Source: JBFXAN01 sp050184225 (GTDB taxonomy: Bacteria; Chloroflexota; Dehalococcoidia; CAUJGQ01). From it: DNA of 64,000 nt. The notes beneath the pieces are model-generated. The model saw nothing but the letters and a program-made list of their open reading frames with translations. It had not been told where the DNA came from and ran no database searches. Of this stretch, positions 8,577-15,426 are shown piece by piece. A program made the translations under genes and the position numbers. The DNA is taken from positions 13,833-77,832 of the forward strand of contig JBFXAN010000005.1 in assembly GCA_050184225.1 (NCBI GenBank), given 5' to 3'. The first letter of the stretch is position 1; every line of letters starts with the position of its first letter.

Positions 8577-8661
8577 TGGTGCCGAGGATGAGATTTGAAC
8601 TCATACGCCTTGCGGCACCGCCCCCTCAAGACGGCGTGTCTGCCTATTCCACCACCTCGGC
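8577..8661 (-). tRNA. tRNA-Leu (anticodon GAG)
   Basis: 85 bases including an encoded CCA (the only one of the four here with it). The acceptor is GCCGAGG/CCUCGGC with discriminator A. The anticodon stem is CCGUC/GGCGG with loop UUGAGGG, so U33 and anticodon GAG. The long class II variable arm (UGCCGCAAGGCGU) and T arm AUGAG-UUCAAAU-CUCAU are regular. Confidence 0.95.
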
Positions 8662-8683
8662 AAGTGGCGTGCACCTATACTTG

Positions 8684-8710
8684 AGTATACCAAGCGTGGC
8701 GCACGATCAA
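8684..8710 (-). promoter_or_regulatory. Candidate promoter for tRNA-Leu(GAG) and downstream tRNAs
   Basis: On the minus strand TTGATC (8705-8710) and TATACT (8684-8689) are separated by 15 bases, shorter than ideal. The -10 ends 22 bases before the tRNA 5' end. Confidence 0.5.
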
Positions 8711-8735
8711 CCGCCGGCTGTGGACGGCGGTTCGG

Positions 8736-8808
8736 CAGGAGTGGAGGGACTCGAACCCCCGACCGGCGGTTTTGGAGACCGCTGCTCTTCCAGCTGAGCT
8801 ACACTCCT
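8736..8808 (-). tRNA. tRNA-Trp (anticodon CCA)
   Basis: 73 bases on the minus strand. The acceptor is AGGAGUG/CACUCCU with discriminator G, as in bacterial tRNA-Trp. The anticodon stem is GCGGU/ACCGC with loop CUCCAAA, so U33 and anticodon CCA. The D arm AGCUCAGCUGGAAGAGC is canonical. CCA is not encoded. Confidence 0.95.
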
Positions 8809-8827
8809 CGGCAGCATTTGGACTTCT

Positions 8828-8833
8828 AGTATA
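8828..8833 (-). promoter_or_regulatory. Candidate -10 box for tRNA-Trp
   Basis: TATACT on the minus strand, 19 bases before the tRNA-Trp 5' end. The nearest -35-like hexamer, TTGCCG at 8853-8858 (19-base spacer), lies inside the arm of the adjacent hairpin repeat. Confidence 0.5.
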
Positions 8834-8843
8834 GCAGGTCCCC

Positions 8844-8920
8844 GGCGGCAATCGGCAATGGGCGGTCGGCAGTAGGGTTCCGCACTCACCACTGCCGACT
8901 GCCCATTGCCGATTGCCGCC
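8844..8920. repeat. Heptanucleotide-built hairpin, GGCAATC family, copy 2
   Basis: 30-bp inverted repeat (8844-8873 with 8891-8920) with one G-T pair and a 17-base loop. Arms and part of the loop (ending CTCACC) match the copy at 8294-8368, so the whole element of about 76 bases is a dispersed repeat. Confidence 0.85.
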
Positions 8921-8953
8921 GAAGGAGCGGAGCCGAGGCACCGCTCCTTCGGC
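8918..8953 (-). terminator. Hairpin at the end of the ABC permease pair
   Basis: Perfect 13-bp stem (8918-8930 with 8941-8953) and 10-base loop, overlapping the last base of the permease stop codon. There is no T-tract, so it could equally stabilise the mRNA 3' end. Confidence 0.5.
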
Positions 8954-9918
8954 TATCTGCTGCCGCGCAGGCGGGGGTCGAGCACATCGCGGAGGGCGTC
9001 GCCGAGCATATTGAAGCCGAAGACGGCGAGCGCGATCGCGAGGCCGGGCCAGACGCTGAGCAGTGGCTCGCGGGTGATGAACGCGCGGCCGATGCCGCTC
9101 AGCATACCGCCCCACGCCGGCACCGGTGGCGGAATGCCAAAGCCGAGGAAGCTCAAGGAGGATTCGGCGAGGATGGCCGCGCCAAGCTGCACGGTGGTGA
9201 GGATGAGGAGCGTTGGAAAGATGTTCGGCAGGATGTAGCGGAGGAGAATGCGGCTGTCGGTCGCGCCGATGGCCCGCGCCGCCTCAATGTACTGGTTGTT
9301 CTTGATCGAGATCACCGAACCGCGCACCACCCGGCTGGCGCCGAAGGAGAAGAGGATGCCGAGCGCGATCACGATGTACAGACCGCGTTGCGCCGATGGG
9401 TCGAGCGAAACCGGCCCGATAGCCAGCGCTTCCTCCGGTCGCGGGAACAAGGCGGTGAAGGTGATCAGGAGGATCAGGTTCGGGAAGGCGATCAAGATGT
9501 CGACGAACCGTTGAATGACGAGGTCGACTCCCTTGCCATAGAAGCCGGTGACAATGCCGACGGTGCTCGCCAGCAGTCCGGCGACGAAGACAACGCCAAA
9601 GCCGACCAGGACGGAGACGCGCGCGCCGTAGACGATGCGGCTGAAGATGTCGCGGCCGAGGTCGTCGGTGCCGAGGAAGTGCTCGGCAGAGGGCTTTTGG
9701 AAGCGATTGCGGATGTTCTGCTGTTCGAACGAATGGGTGGCGATCAGGGGCGCGAAGATCGCCGAGATGAAGAGGATGGCGACGATCACCAATCCGATCC
9801 CGCCCAGGGGTTTGCGCCGCATGAACTTCCAGACCGCGAGGGCAGGGCCGAGGATCGGTCCCCGGTTCGCACGCGGTCGAAGGGTCTCTAACGAGCCGGC
9901 CTGTGTTGTCGCGCTCAT
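8953..9918 (-). CDS. Oligopeptide-type ABC transporter permease (DppC/OppC-like)
   Basis: Inner-membrane permease of a peptide-class importer, 321 residues. The OppC_N-type N-terminus (WKFMRRKPLGGIGLVIVAIL) is followed by HFLGTDDLGRDIFSRIVYGA, a strong DppC signature. The EAA loop interacting with the ATPase reads EAARAIGATDSRILLRYILPN. Five to six helices are visible, and it ends ALRDVLDPRLRGSR. It starts 9 bases after the DppB-like gene. No ATPase gene is in this locus, so the transporter needs ATPases encoded elsewhere. Confidence 0.94.
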   Translation of the reverse strand: MSATTQAGSLETLRPRANRGPILGPALAVWKFMRRKPLGGIGLVIVAILFISAIFAPLIATHSFEQQNIRNRFQKPSAEHFLGTDDLGRDIFSRIVYGARVSVLVGFGVVFVAGLLASTVGIVTGFYGKGVDLVIQRFVDILIAFPNLILLITFTALFPRPEEALAIGPVSLDPSAQRGLYIVIALGILFSFGASRVVRGSVISIKNNQYIEAARAIGATDSRILLRYILPNIFPTLLILTTVQLGAAILAESSLSFLGFGIPPPVPAWGGMLSGIGRAFITREPLLSVWPGLAIALAVFGFNMLGDALRDVLDPRLRGSR

Positions 9919-9927
9919 TGGTTCCTC

Positions 9928-10872
9928 CTACGAATAGCGCACGCGCGGATCGAGAACCGAGTAGCTCACGTCCACCACGACGTTTGTGAGTACGACCACC
10001 GTGGCGATGACGAGGTTGACGCCCTGGATGATCGGGTAGTCACGCTGGTTGATCGCGGTCACCAGATAGCGGCCGATGCCTGGCACGTTGAAGATCGTCT
10101 CGACGATGACCGATCCACCGACGAGGATCGGTACCTGCAGACCGATCACCGTGATTACGGGAATGAAGGCATTGCGGATTGCATGGCGGGCGATGATCGT
10201 CCGCTCTTTGAGACCCTTCGACCAGGCGGTCCGAATGTAGTCCTGGCGCATGACTTCCAGCATCTGCGTGCGCGAGAGGCGCATGACCGTGCCGGAGAGC
10301 GCCGCACCGAGCAACAGGGCCGGAATCAGGGTGATCGTCAGATTCTCAGATGGGGATTCCAGGAATGACTTGTACGTGAGCGGCGGCGCCCAGCCGAAGT
10401 ACTTGCCGCCGTAGGCGATGATCAGCGTCCCCAGCCAGAAGGACGGCAGCGAGAGCCACGCGATCGCCGAGCTGCGGGCGATGTAGTCGATGAAGGAATC
10501 CTGCCGGATCGCCGAGATGATGCCGATCGGCAGGGCGATGAGCAGGCCGATGATCATCGCCATGATGCCAAGCTGCATGGTCACGGGCAGGCGCGTCTTG
10601 ATGTCGTCCATCACCGATCGGCGGTTCTGGAAGCCTTCGCCCAGGTCGCCCTGGAAGACGCCGCCGATCCAATCGGCGTATTGCACCGGCCAGGGCCGAT
10701 CGAGTCCCAGCGATTCTTCGATCGCGGCCGACTGCTCCTCCGTACATCCCTCGGCGCAGAACGCTGCTGCTGCGCCGCCAGGAATGAAACGGACCAGCAA
10801 CGAGACAAAGATCGTGACACCCAACAACGTGGGTATCACCAGCAGCAAACGCTGGAGTATATACCGCCCCAT
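9928..10872 (-). CDS. Oligopeptide-type ABC transporter permease (DppB/OppB-like)
   Basis: 314-residue partner permease. It begins MGRYILQRLLLVIPTLLGVT, the typical DppB start, then LGLDRPWPVQYADW and GDLGEGFQNRRSV. The EAA region reads YIRTAWSKGLKERTIIARHA, and the end DVSYSVLDPRVRYS is standard. One unusual feature is a Cys pair in the first periplasmic loop (AFCAEGCTEEQ, where a shorter loop is usual). First gene of the two-gene permease operon. Confidence 0.94.
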   Translation of the reverse strand: MGRYILQRLLLVIPTLLGVTIFVSLLVRFIPGGAAAAFCAEGCTEEQSAAIEESLGLDRPWPVQYADWIGGVFQGDLGEGFQNRRSVMDDIKTRLPVTMQLGIMAMIIGLLIALPIGIISAIRQDSFIDYIARSSAIAWLSLPSFWLGTLIIAYGGKYFGWAPPLTYKSFLESPSENLTITLIPALLLGAALSGTVMRLSRTQMLEVMRQDYIRTAWSKGLKERTIIARHAIRNAFIPVITVIGLQVPILVGGSVIVETIFNVPGIGRYLVTAINQRDYPIIQGVNLVIATVVVLTNVVVDVSYSVLDPRVRYS

Positions 10873-11394
10873 GGACCTCTCCGCTCCCTTGTTTCTACCT
10901 GGGCAACCAGTTTTCGATGTGGATTGTGTGTTCCGCTAGTGTCGTTTCCTCGTTTATCCAGAATACCTGTAATCGACTGGTCGGGACACGATTGCCGGAT
11001 GAATCACTCGCCGGAACCACGGACCAGACGTACCACCAACCACCTGTTCGGTTAGATGTACCGCGTTTGCCGTCTTTGAGGGAAGCCTAATTTCGACCAA
11101 TCCAAGCACACGATCCGGGGTCAGCCTTCCCACAGACGGCATCACACCGGAATATGCTCTCCAGCCGGCAGACGTGCGGGATGATACCATGCATCATCGC
11201 CGGCCATCGACACCCGCTCCTGTACGTCCGCTCGGCGGATGAATACCCTGGTACTATCGCGCTGGCGCCGCATATGCTCGAACGCCTGTCAGGTTCCGAT
11301 ATGGTCAAGTGATAGTCAGTGTAGAGAAGCGCAAACAATTCGACAAGGCTGAGCGATCGCTCAGGTTGAGACGAGGCTTGACTGGTCCAGCGCG
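10873..11394. other. 522-base divergent intergenic region
   Basis: Lies between the start of the permease operon (minus) and the carboxypeptidase gene (plus). I see no convincing gene; a 114-codon minus-strand frame here has no recognisable pattern. It should hold promoters for both flanking units. A perfect palindrome at 11349-11364 is the clearest signal. Confidence 0.6.
11349..11364. promoter_or_regulatory. 16-bp perfect palindrome upstream of the carboxypeptidase gene
   Basis: CTGAGCGATCGCTCAG, ending 30 bases before the ATG at 11395. Position and perfect symmetry suggest an operator for a dimeric regulator, but chance palindromes in GC-rich DNA cannot be excluded. Confidence 0.35.
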
Positions 11395-12450
11395 ATGAAT
11401 CCCGCCACTCGTCTGCTTGCTCCTGCCGCAATCGTAATCGCCCTGCTCATGCTCGCGGCGGCCTGCGAATCGCCTCAGCCGGCGCCGCCCTCCACGACTT
11501 CTCCCGTGGCGGATGAGATCGCCCGCTCGACGACACCGGAACCAGCGCGCACCGTCGCGGCGTACGGTGGCGCGGACGAGGCTCAGGCAGCACCGGCCGT
11601 GGAACCAACGGCGCCGCCCGCCGAACCGAACCAGGCCGAAGCTGGCCCGTCCCTCTGTCCGGCCTTTCAGGAAGGTTTCGTGCCTCCGCCGGTCCAGGCA
11701 CGCAGTCCGGCGCCACCCGCGATCGGGGCGATGGCGGCGGTCGTGATCGACGCGGAGTCCGGCATGGTGCTCTGGGGACGCGACGAACACCGGGCGCTGC
11801 AACCGGCGAGCGTCACCAAGATCCTGACGGCGCTGATCGCGATCGAACGCGGCAATCTCGACGACGTCATTCCGGTCACGTTAGAGCAGCGGCTTTTGAA
11901 CCGGGGCACGCGGATGGGCCTGGTGACCGGCGATTGGTTCACACTGCGCGATCTCCTTTACGGATTGATGTTGCCGTCCGGCAACGATGCCGCCGCCGTG
12001 ATCGCCGATCACATTGCCGGCAGCGAAGCGGCGTTCGCCGGAATGATGAACCAGCGCATGTGCGAGTTGGGTCTCGTCGAAAGCCGCTTCATCAACGCGA
12101 GCGGGTTGGGCCGGACCGAGCACAATCTGGCGTCGGCGTTCGACCTCGCACAGGTCGCACGCGTGGCGTTGCAATATCCCGCGTTCCGCGAGCTGTCGGC
12201 GGCGCGTGTCTGGACGGCAACCGGCTCCCGCACGATCGCGATGCGCAATCTGAACGAGCTCGTCGGATCGTTCGCCGGAGCGGACGGCGTCAAGATCGGC
12301 TGGACGCCGGGCGCCGGGAACACGATCGTCGCCTCGGCGACGCGGAACGGCCATCGGGTGATCGTCGCGCTGTTGAACACGCCCAATCGTGCCGCTGAGA
12401 GCGCGGCGCTGCTGGAATGGGCGTTCGCCACCTATCGATGGCCGGCTTGA
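11395..12450 (+). CDS. Serine-type D-Ala-D-Ala carboxypeptidase (peptidase S11), lipoprotein
   Basis: Penicillin-binding-protein-5-like enzyme that trims D-Ala from peptidoglycan stem peptides outside the cell. It is 351 residues. A lipoprotein signal ends at LAAAC with C24, followed by a Pro/Thr/Ala-rich linker to about residue 105. The active-site motifs are SVTK (S139-K142), SGN (195-197) and, near residue 300, KIG in DGVKIGWTPGAGN, where most S11 enzymes have KTG. The catalytic domain ends soon after, without the beta-rich C-terminal domain of PBP5. It converges on trxB with a 12-base gap. Confidence 0.9.
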   Translation: MNPATRLLAPAAIVIALLMLAAACESPQPAPPSTTSPVADEIARSTTPEPARTVAAYGGADEAQAAPAVEPTAPPAEPNQAEAGPSLCPAFQEGFVPPPVQARSPAPPAIGAMAAVVIDAESGMVLWGRDEHRALQPASVTKILTALIAIERGNLDDVIPVTLEQRLLNRGTRMGLVTGDWFTLRDLLYGLMLPSGNDAAAVIADHIAGSEAAFAGMMNQRMCELGLVESRFINASGLGRTEHNLASAFDLAQVARVALQYPAFRELSAARVWTATGSRTIAMRNLNELVGSFAGADGVKIGWTPGAGNTIVASATRNGHRVIVALLNTPNRAAESAALLEWAFATYRWPA

Positions 12451-12462
12451 GCGCGGCCATGC

Positions 12463-13404
12463 TCAGGCGATCTGTGCCGGGGCGGGCCAGACGCCGTCTT
12501 TGAGATAGCGGGCGGCGGCGATGGCGGCGGTTGCACCATCGCCCGCACTGGTCACCAGCTGGCGGGCCGAGTGCTGGCGGATGTCGCCGGCGGCGAAGAC
12601 GCCCGGAACGGACGAGCGCATCCACGGATCGACCGGGATATGTCCCGCCGCGTCGAGCGGGAGGACATCGCGGAAGGGCGACGTATTCGGTTGCAGCCCG
12701 ACGTAGATGAAGATGCCGCCGCACTCGATCGACTCCTCTGACGTTCCGTCACGGATTGCCCGCACCCGCTCGACCGTGTCTCCACCCTCGATCGCCGCCA
12801 GTTCGGTCTGCCACCGGACGTGGATCTTCGGATGGGAGAGGGCCTGCTCCGCGATCGCCGGCGCCGCACGCAACCGATCGCCCCGCACCACCAGCGTGAT
12901 CGAGGAGACGACCGTGGCGAGGTATAGTGCTTCGTCGATCGCCGAGTCGCCGCCGCCGACGACCACCACGGGCTGGTCGCGGAAGAAATCGGCGTCACAG
13001 ACGGCGCAGTAGGAGACGCCCCGGCCCTCAAACTGCTCCTCGCCGGGACAACCGAGGCGGGCGATCGAGGAGCCGGCCGCCACGATCACGGCACGGGCGC
13101 GGAACCCTTCGCCGTCGGTGTTGAGGACGTGCGCGCCGCCCTCGCTGCCGAGCGACTGCACATCGGCGTATTCGATGCGAAGCCCCAGATCGATCGCCTG
13201 CTCCGCGATCTGCGGTCCCAGCTCGTACCCCTTGATGCCTCGTGGGAAACCGGGATAGTTGTGGATCGCGTCGGCGTTGACGATCTGGCCGCCGGTGCCC
13301 ATCCGCTCGACCAGCACCGCGTCGAGGCGATGCCAGGCAGCGTACAGGCCCGCCGTCAGTCCGGCGACGCCGCCGCCGATGATTGCCAGATCGACGTCCA
13401 CCAC
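12463..13404 (-). CDS. trxB: Thioredoxin reductase (NAD(P)/FAD disulfide oxidoreductase)
   Basis: Passes electrons from NADPH through FAD to thioredoxin. It has 313 residues, the usual length. The FAD-binding GGGVAGLTAGLYAA is at 10-23, the redox pair CAVC at C133 and C136 (SYCAVCDADFF), and the NADPH site VVVGGGDSAIDEALYLA follows. The closing FAD motif GVFAAGDIR(Q) is present with the TrxB-type tail TSAGDGATAAIAAARYL. The frame starts at GTG (13404) after GAGGAGG. It is divergent from the UGSC selenoprotein gene, a thiol/selenol protein that might need such a reductant; that link is inference. Confidence 0.92.
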   Translation of the reverse strand: MVDVDLAIIGGGVAGLTAGLYAAWHRLDAVLVERMGTGGQIVNADAIHNYPGFPRGIKGYELGPQIAEQAIDLGLRIEYADVQSLGSEGGAHVLNTDGEGFRARAVIVAAGSSIARLGCPGEEQFEGRGVSYCAVCDADFFRDQPVVVVGGGDSAIDEALYLATVVSSITLVVRGDRLRAAPAIAEQALSHPKIHVRWQTELAAIEGGDTVERVRAIRDGTSEESIECGGIFIYVGLQPNTSPFRDVLPLDAAGHIPVDPWMRSSVPGVFAAGDIRQHSARQLVTSAGDGATAAIAAARYLKDGVWPAPAQIA

Positions 13405-13452
13405 CGCGTCACGCCTCCTCGGAGTTGAATATGACCCGGTCAGTCTAACAAA

Positions 13453-13482
13453 TTGACATCACCGATCATGGCTGCCTACGAT
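13453..13482 (+). promoter_or_regulatory. Sigma-70-type promoter for the UGSC gene
   Basis: TTGACA (13453-13458) and TACGAT (13477-13482) with an 18-base spacer, about 45 bases before the chosen ATG. This is one of the best consensus promoters in the window. Confidence 0.7.
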
Positions 13483-13526
13483 CGGCGCACCCGCGAGCCA
13501 GCCTGATCGCAACGATGGAGGGAGCA

Positions 13527-14063
13527 ATGGCCACTATCAAGGTCTACGAACCGACCGCCGAATCGAGCATTCGCGGATCGTCTCTGGCGCCCCGGTTGCC
13601 CGATCTATCCGGCCGGGTCGCCGGCATCCTCGACAATGGCAAGGCGAACGCCGCCGTGCTGATGAAGGCGATCGTCCAGCAGATGCGCGAGGAGCACGGT
13701 GTCTGTGATGTGGTCGTCCGCACCAAGCCGGTGGCCGGGCCGGCATCGGCGGAGACCGTACGCGTGCTCAAGGAGCAGACCGACTTCGTCCTCGTCGGCA
13801 GCGCCGATTGAGGTTCCTGCACCGCCTGGAGTGTCCAGGCAGCGATCGTGCTCGAAAAGGAAGGAATCCCGACGGTGGTCGTCGGCACGGACGAGTTTCT
13901 CCAACTGGCACAGCTAGAGTGCAAGGCGCGTGGGATGCCGGATCTCCGTCTCGCGATCACGCACCACCCGATCGGCGGACTCAAACCGGAGCAGGTTGCG
14001 GTCAAGGCCGATGCGATGATCGACGCGGCGGTGACGGGGGTGACGGACCCCTCCCCCCGCTGA
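13527..14063 (+). CDS. UGSC-family selenoprotein, in-frame UGA read as selenocysteine
   Basis: The frame from ATG 13527 (SD GGAGG, 5-base spacer; an earlier in-frame ATG is at 13515) meets TGA at 13809-13811 and continues uninterrupted to TGA at 14061-14063. Reading the first TGA as Sec gives 178 residues with U95 in FVLVGSAD-U-GSCTAWSVQAA, exactly the UGSC motif that names this family of (seleno)proteins; C98 completes the U-x-x-C pair. Both halves look like one continuous alpha/beta protein: VLKEQTDFVLVGSAD before, AIVLEKEGIPTVVVGTDEF after. A SECIS-like hairpin follows the UGA. The function of the family is not known to me; a redox role is inferred from the U-x-x-C pair. The last residues and stop lie in a repeat arm. 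An automatic caller would report two fragments. Confidence 0.88.
13819..13851 (+). promoter_or_regulatory. Candidate bacterial SECIS element
   Basis: Upper stem GCCTGGA/TCCAGGC (13824-13830 with 13834-13840), 7 perfect pairs closing a GTG apical loop. A lower stem GCAC/GTGC (13819-13822 with 13848-13851) is separated by an internal loop. The apical loop begins 19 bases after the UGA and has G in its first position. This agrees with the general bacterial SECIS model (loop about 16-37 bases downstream, G early in a small loop). Confidence 0.75.
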
Positions 14064-14198
14064 CGCGCGGAGAGGGGAGCCTCGCCGGGTCTGGGATACC
14101 AACACAAGCCATCACACGGTCTGACTATCGCGAGGACGACGCTGGCACTGCCGTCAGATCAGGACTCCCCTCTCCGCGCGTCAGCGGGGGGAGGGGTC
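14046..14198. repeat. 34-bp perfect inverted repeat around the UGSC gene end
   Basis: Arms 14046-14079 and 14165-14198 are exact reverse complements, 85 bases apart. Each arm contains a hairpin-prone core (CCCCTCC...GAGAGGGG) that recurs at 23175-23204 with one change. The left arm encodes the last UGSC residues and its stop; just beyond the right arm, GGGGGAGGGG serves as the likely ribosome-binding site of the next gene. Confidence 0.85.
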
Positions 14199-14212
14199 GG
14201 GGGAGGGGTTCG

Positions 14213-15232
14213 ATGACATCCGCACGCTTGATTGAGATTGAAGATTCGTTCGTTGAGATCAATGACACGTTCTATGAACGCGGCTGGACGGATGGGTTGC
14301 CGATCGTGCCGCCCACGGAGGCGGCGGTTGCGGCGATGCTGGCGGGCAGTGGCCGCGATCGGGATGAGGTCGTCGGGATCCTCGCGCCGCGGCAGGGGGA
14401 GGCGACGGTCGAGAAGGTGGCGATCAACGCCGTGATGGCCGGGTGTCAGCCGGAGTATCTGCCCGTGGTGCTCGCGGCGGTCGAAGCGGTGGCCGATCCT
14501 GCGTTCAACCTGGACGGCGTGCAGGCGACGACGCATCCGGTTGCGCCGCTGATCGTCGTGAACGGACCAATCGCGCGGCGGCTGGCGATCAATAGCGGCT
14601 ATAACTGCTTCGGACAGGGCTTTCGCGCCAACGCGACGATCGGCCGGGCATTGCGCCTGGTGTTGATGAACATCGGCGGCGGCATTCCCGGCAGCGGCGA
14701 CCGCTCGACCCAGGGCAGCCCCAGCAAGTTTGCCTACTGTGTCGCCGAGAACGAGACGGCGAACCCGTGGGGGCCGCTGCACCTCGAACGCGGTTATTCG
14801 TCCGACACCAGCACCGTGACCGTGATCGGTTGCGAGGCGCCCCACAACATTCAGGACCACTACAGCAACACCGGACTCGGCGTCTTGCAAAATGTTGCCG
14901 GAGCGATGGGACAGGCCGGGTCGAACAACCTGCTCCGCCACGGCAATCCGCTGCTCAGCCTGGGTCCAGAGCACGCGGCGACGATCGCGGCCGACGGGTA
15001 CGACAAAGCGTCGATCCGTGAGTACGTCTTCGAGCACGCCCGCTATCCGATCGATCGGCTCAGTCCGGAATACGGCGAGGTGCTGCGGGCGATGAACCGC
15101 GACGAGGTTGCCGCGAGGATCATCGAGCGCCCGGAGGATCTGCTCGTGATCGTGGCGGGCGGATCGGGCAAGCACTCGTGCTGGCACCCGACGTTCGGGG
15201 GGTATACGAAGCCGGTGACCAAGGTGGTGTGA
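14213..15232 (+). CDS. Conserved protein of unknown function, probable partner of the UGSC selenoprotein
   Basis: 339 residues from ATG 14213, preceded by GGGGAGGGG with a 4-base spacer. I cannot assign a fold with confidence. Visible features are an N-terminal RGWTDGLPIVPPTEAAVAAM, glycine-rich segments (NIGGGIPGSGD, GAMGQAGSNNLLRHGNP) and several scattered Cys (AGCQPEY, YNCFGQGF, FAYCVAEN, VIGCEAPHN, HSCWHPTFGG). There is no signal peptide or membrane helix. It follows the UGSC gene on the same strand, 149 bases on, with only the inverted repeat between them, so it is a natural partner or downstream enzyme of the same pathway; this is inferred from position. Confidence 0.75.
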   Translation: MTSARLIEIEDSFVEINDTFYERGWTDGLPIVPPTEAAVAAMLAGSGRDRDEVVGILAPRQGEATVEKVAINAVMAGCQPEYLPVVLAAVEAVADPAFNLDGVQATTHPVAPLIVVNGPIARRLAINSGYNCFGQGFRANATIGRALRLVLMNIGGGIPGSGDRSTQGSPSKFAYCVAENETANPWGPLHLERGYSSDTSTVTVIGCEAPHNIQDHYSNTGLGVLQNVAGAMGQAGSNNLLRHGNPLLSLGPEHAATIAADGYDKASIREYVFEHARYPIDRLSPEYGEVLRAMNRDEVAARIIERPEDLLVIVAGGSGKHSCWHPTFGGYTKPVTKVV

Positions 15233-15256
15233 TGAAGGAATCGCCCTCACCCCCGG

Positions 15257-15396
15257 CCCCTCTCCCGTCGTGACGGGAGAGGGGAGCTTGGTCTGACCAT
15301 GAGCATCAGCATATCGATCGGTCAGACGGTGCCTGGGTGCGAGTTGGCGGTCACGGTTGATTCAGGCTCCCCTCTCTCGCTCCGGCGGGAGAGGGG
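15257..15396. terminator. Pair of GC-rich hairpins between convergent genes
   Basis: Two stems, 15257-15284 (13 perfect bp, loop GT) and 15369-15396 (12 bp with one mismatch), which can also pair with each other because each is flanked by CCCTCACCCCC or its complement. They sit between two convergent genes and probably act as a bidirectional terminator; the same type of element recurs elsewhere in the window. Confidence 0.6.
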
Positions 15397-15426
15397 CTGG
15401 GGGTGAGGGCCGGCTTGCCGGGTCCG

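Noticed and set aside
8291..8925. CRISPR-like reading of the repeats near the tRNAs
   Set aside because: Units are 7 bases, tandem and palindromic, with no spacers of constant length and no cas genes.
11087..11431. 114-codon minus-strand frame in the 522-base gap
   Set aside because: No recognisable pattern, no SD, and it overlaps the start of the carboxypeptidase gene.
13527..13811. Reading the UGSC gene as a frameshifted or stop-broken pseudogene
   Set aside because: The frame does not shift, both sides are intact, the codon falls exactly at the U of UGSC, and a SECIS-like hairpin follows. A pseudogene would not place the stop there by chance.
13808..15232. A 474-codon open frame that begins at the UGA and reads through the repeat into the 14213 gene
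   Set aside because: Only the part after 14213 is protein-like; the upstream part is the wrong frame of the selenoprotein, Arg/Gly-rich with no pattern.
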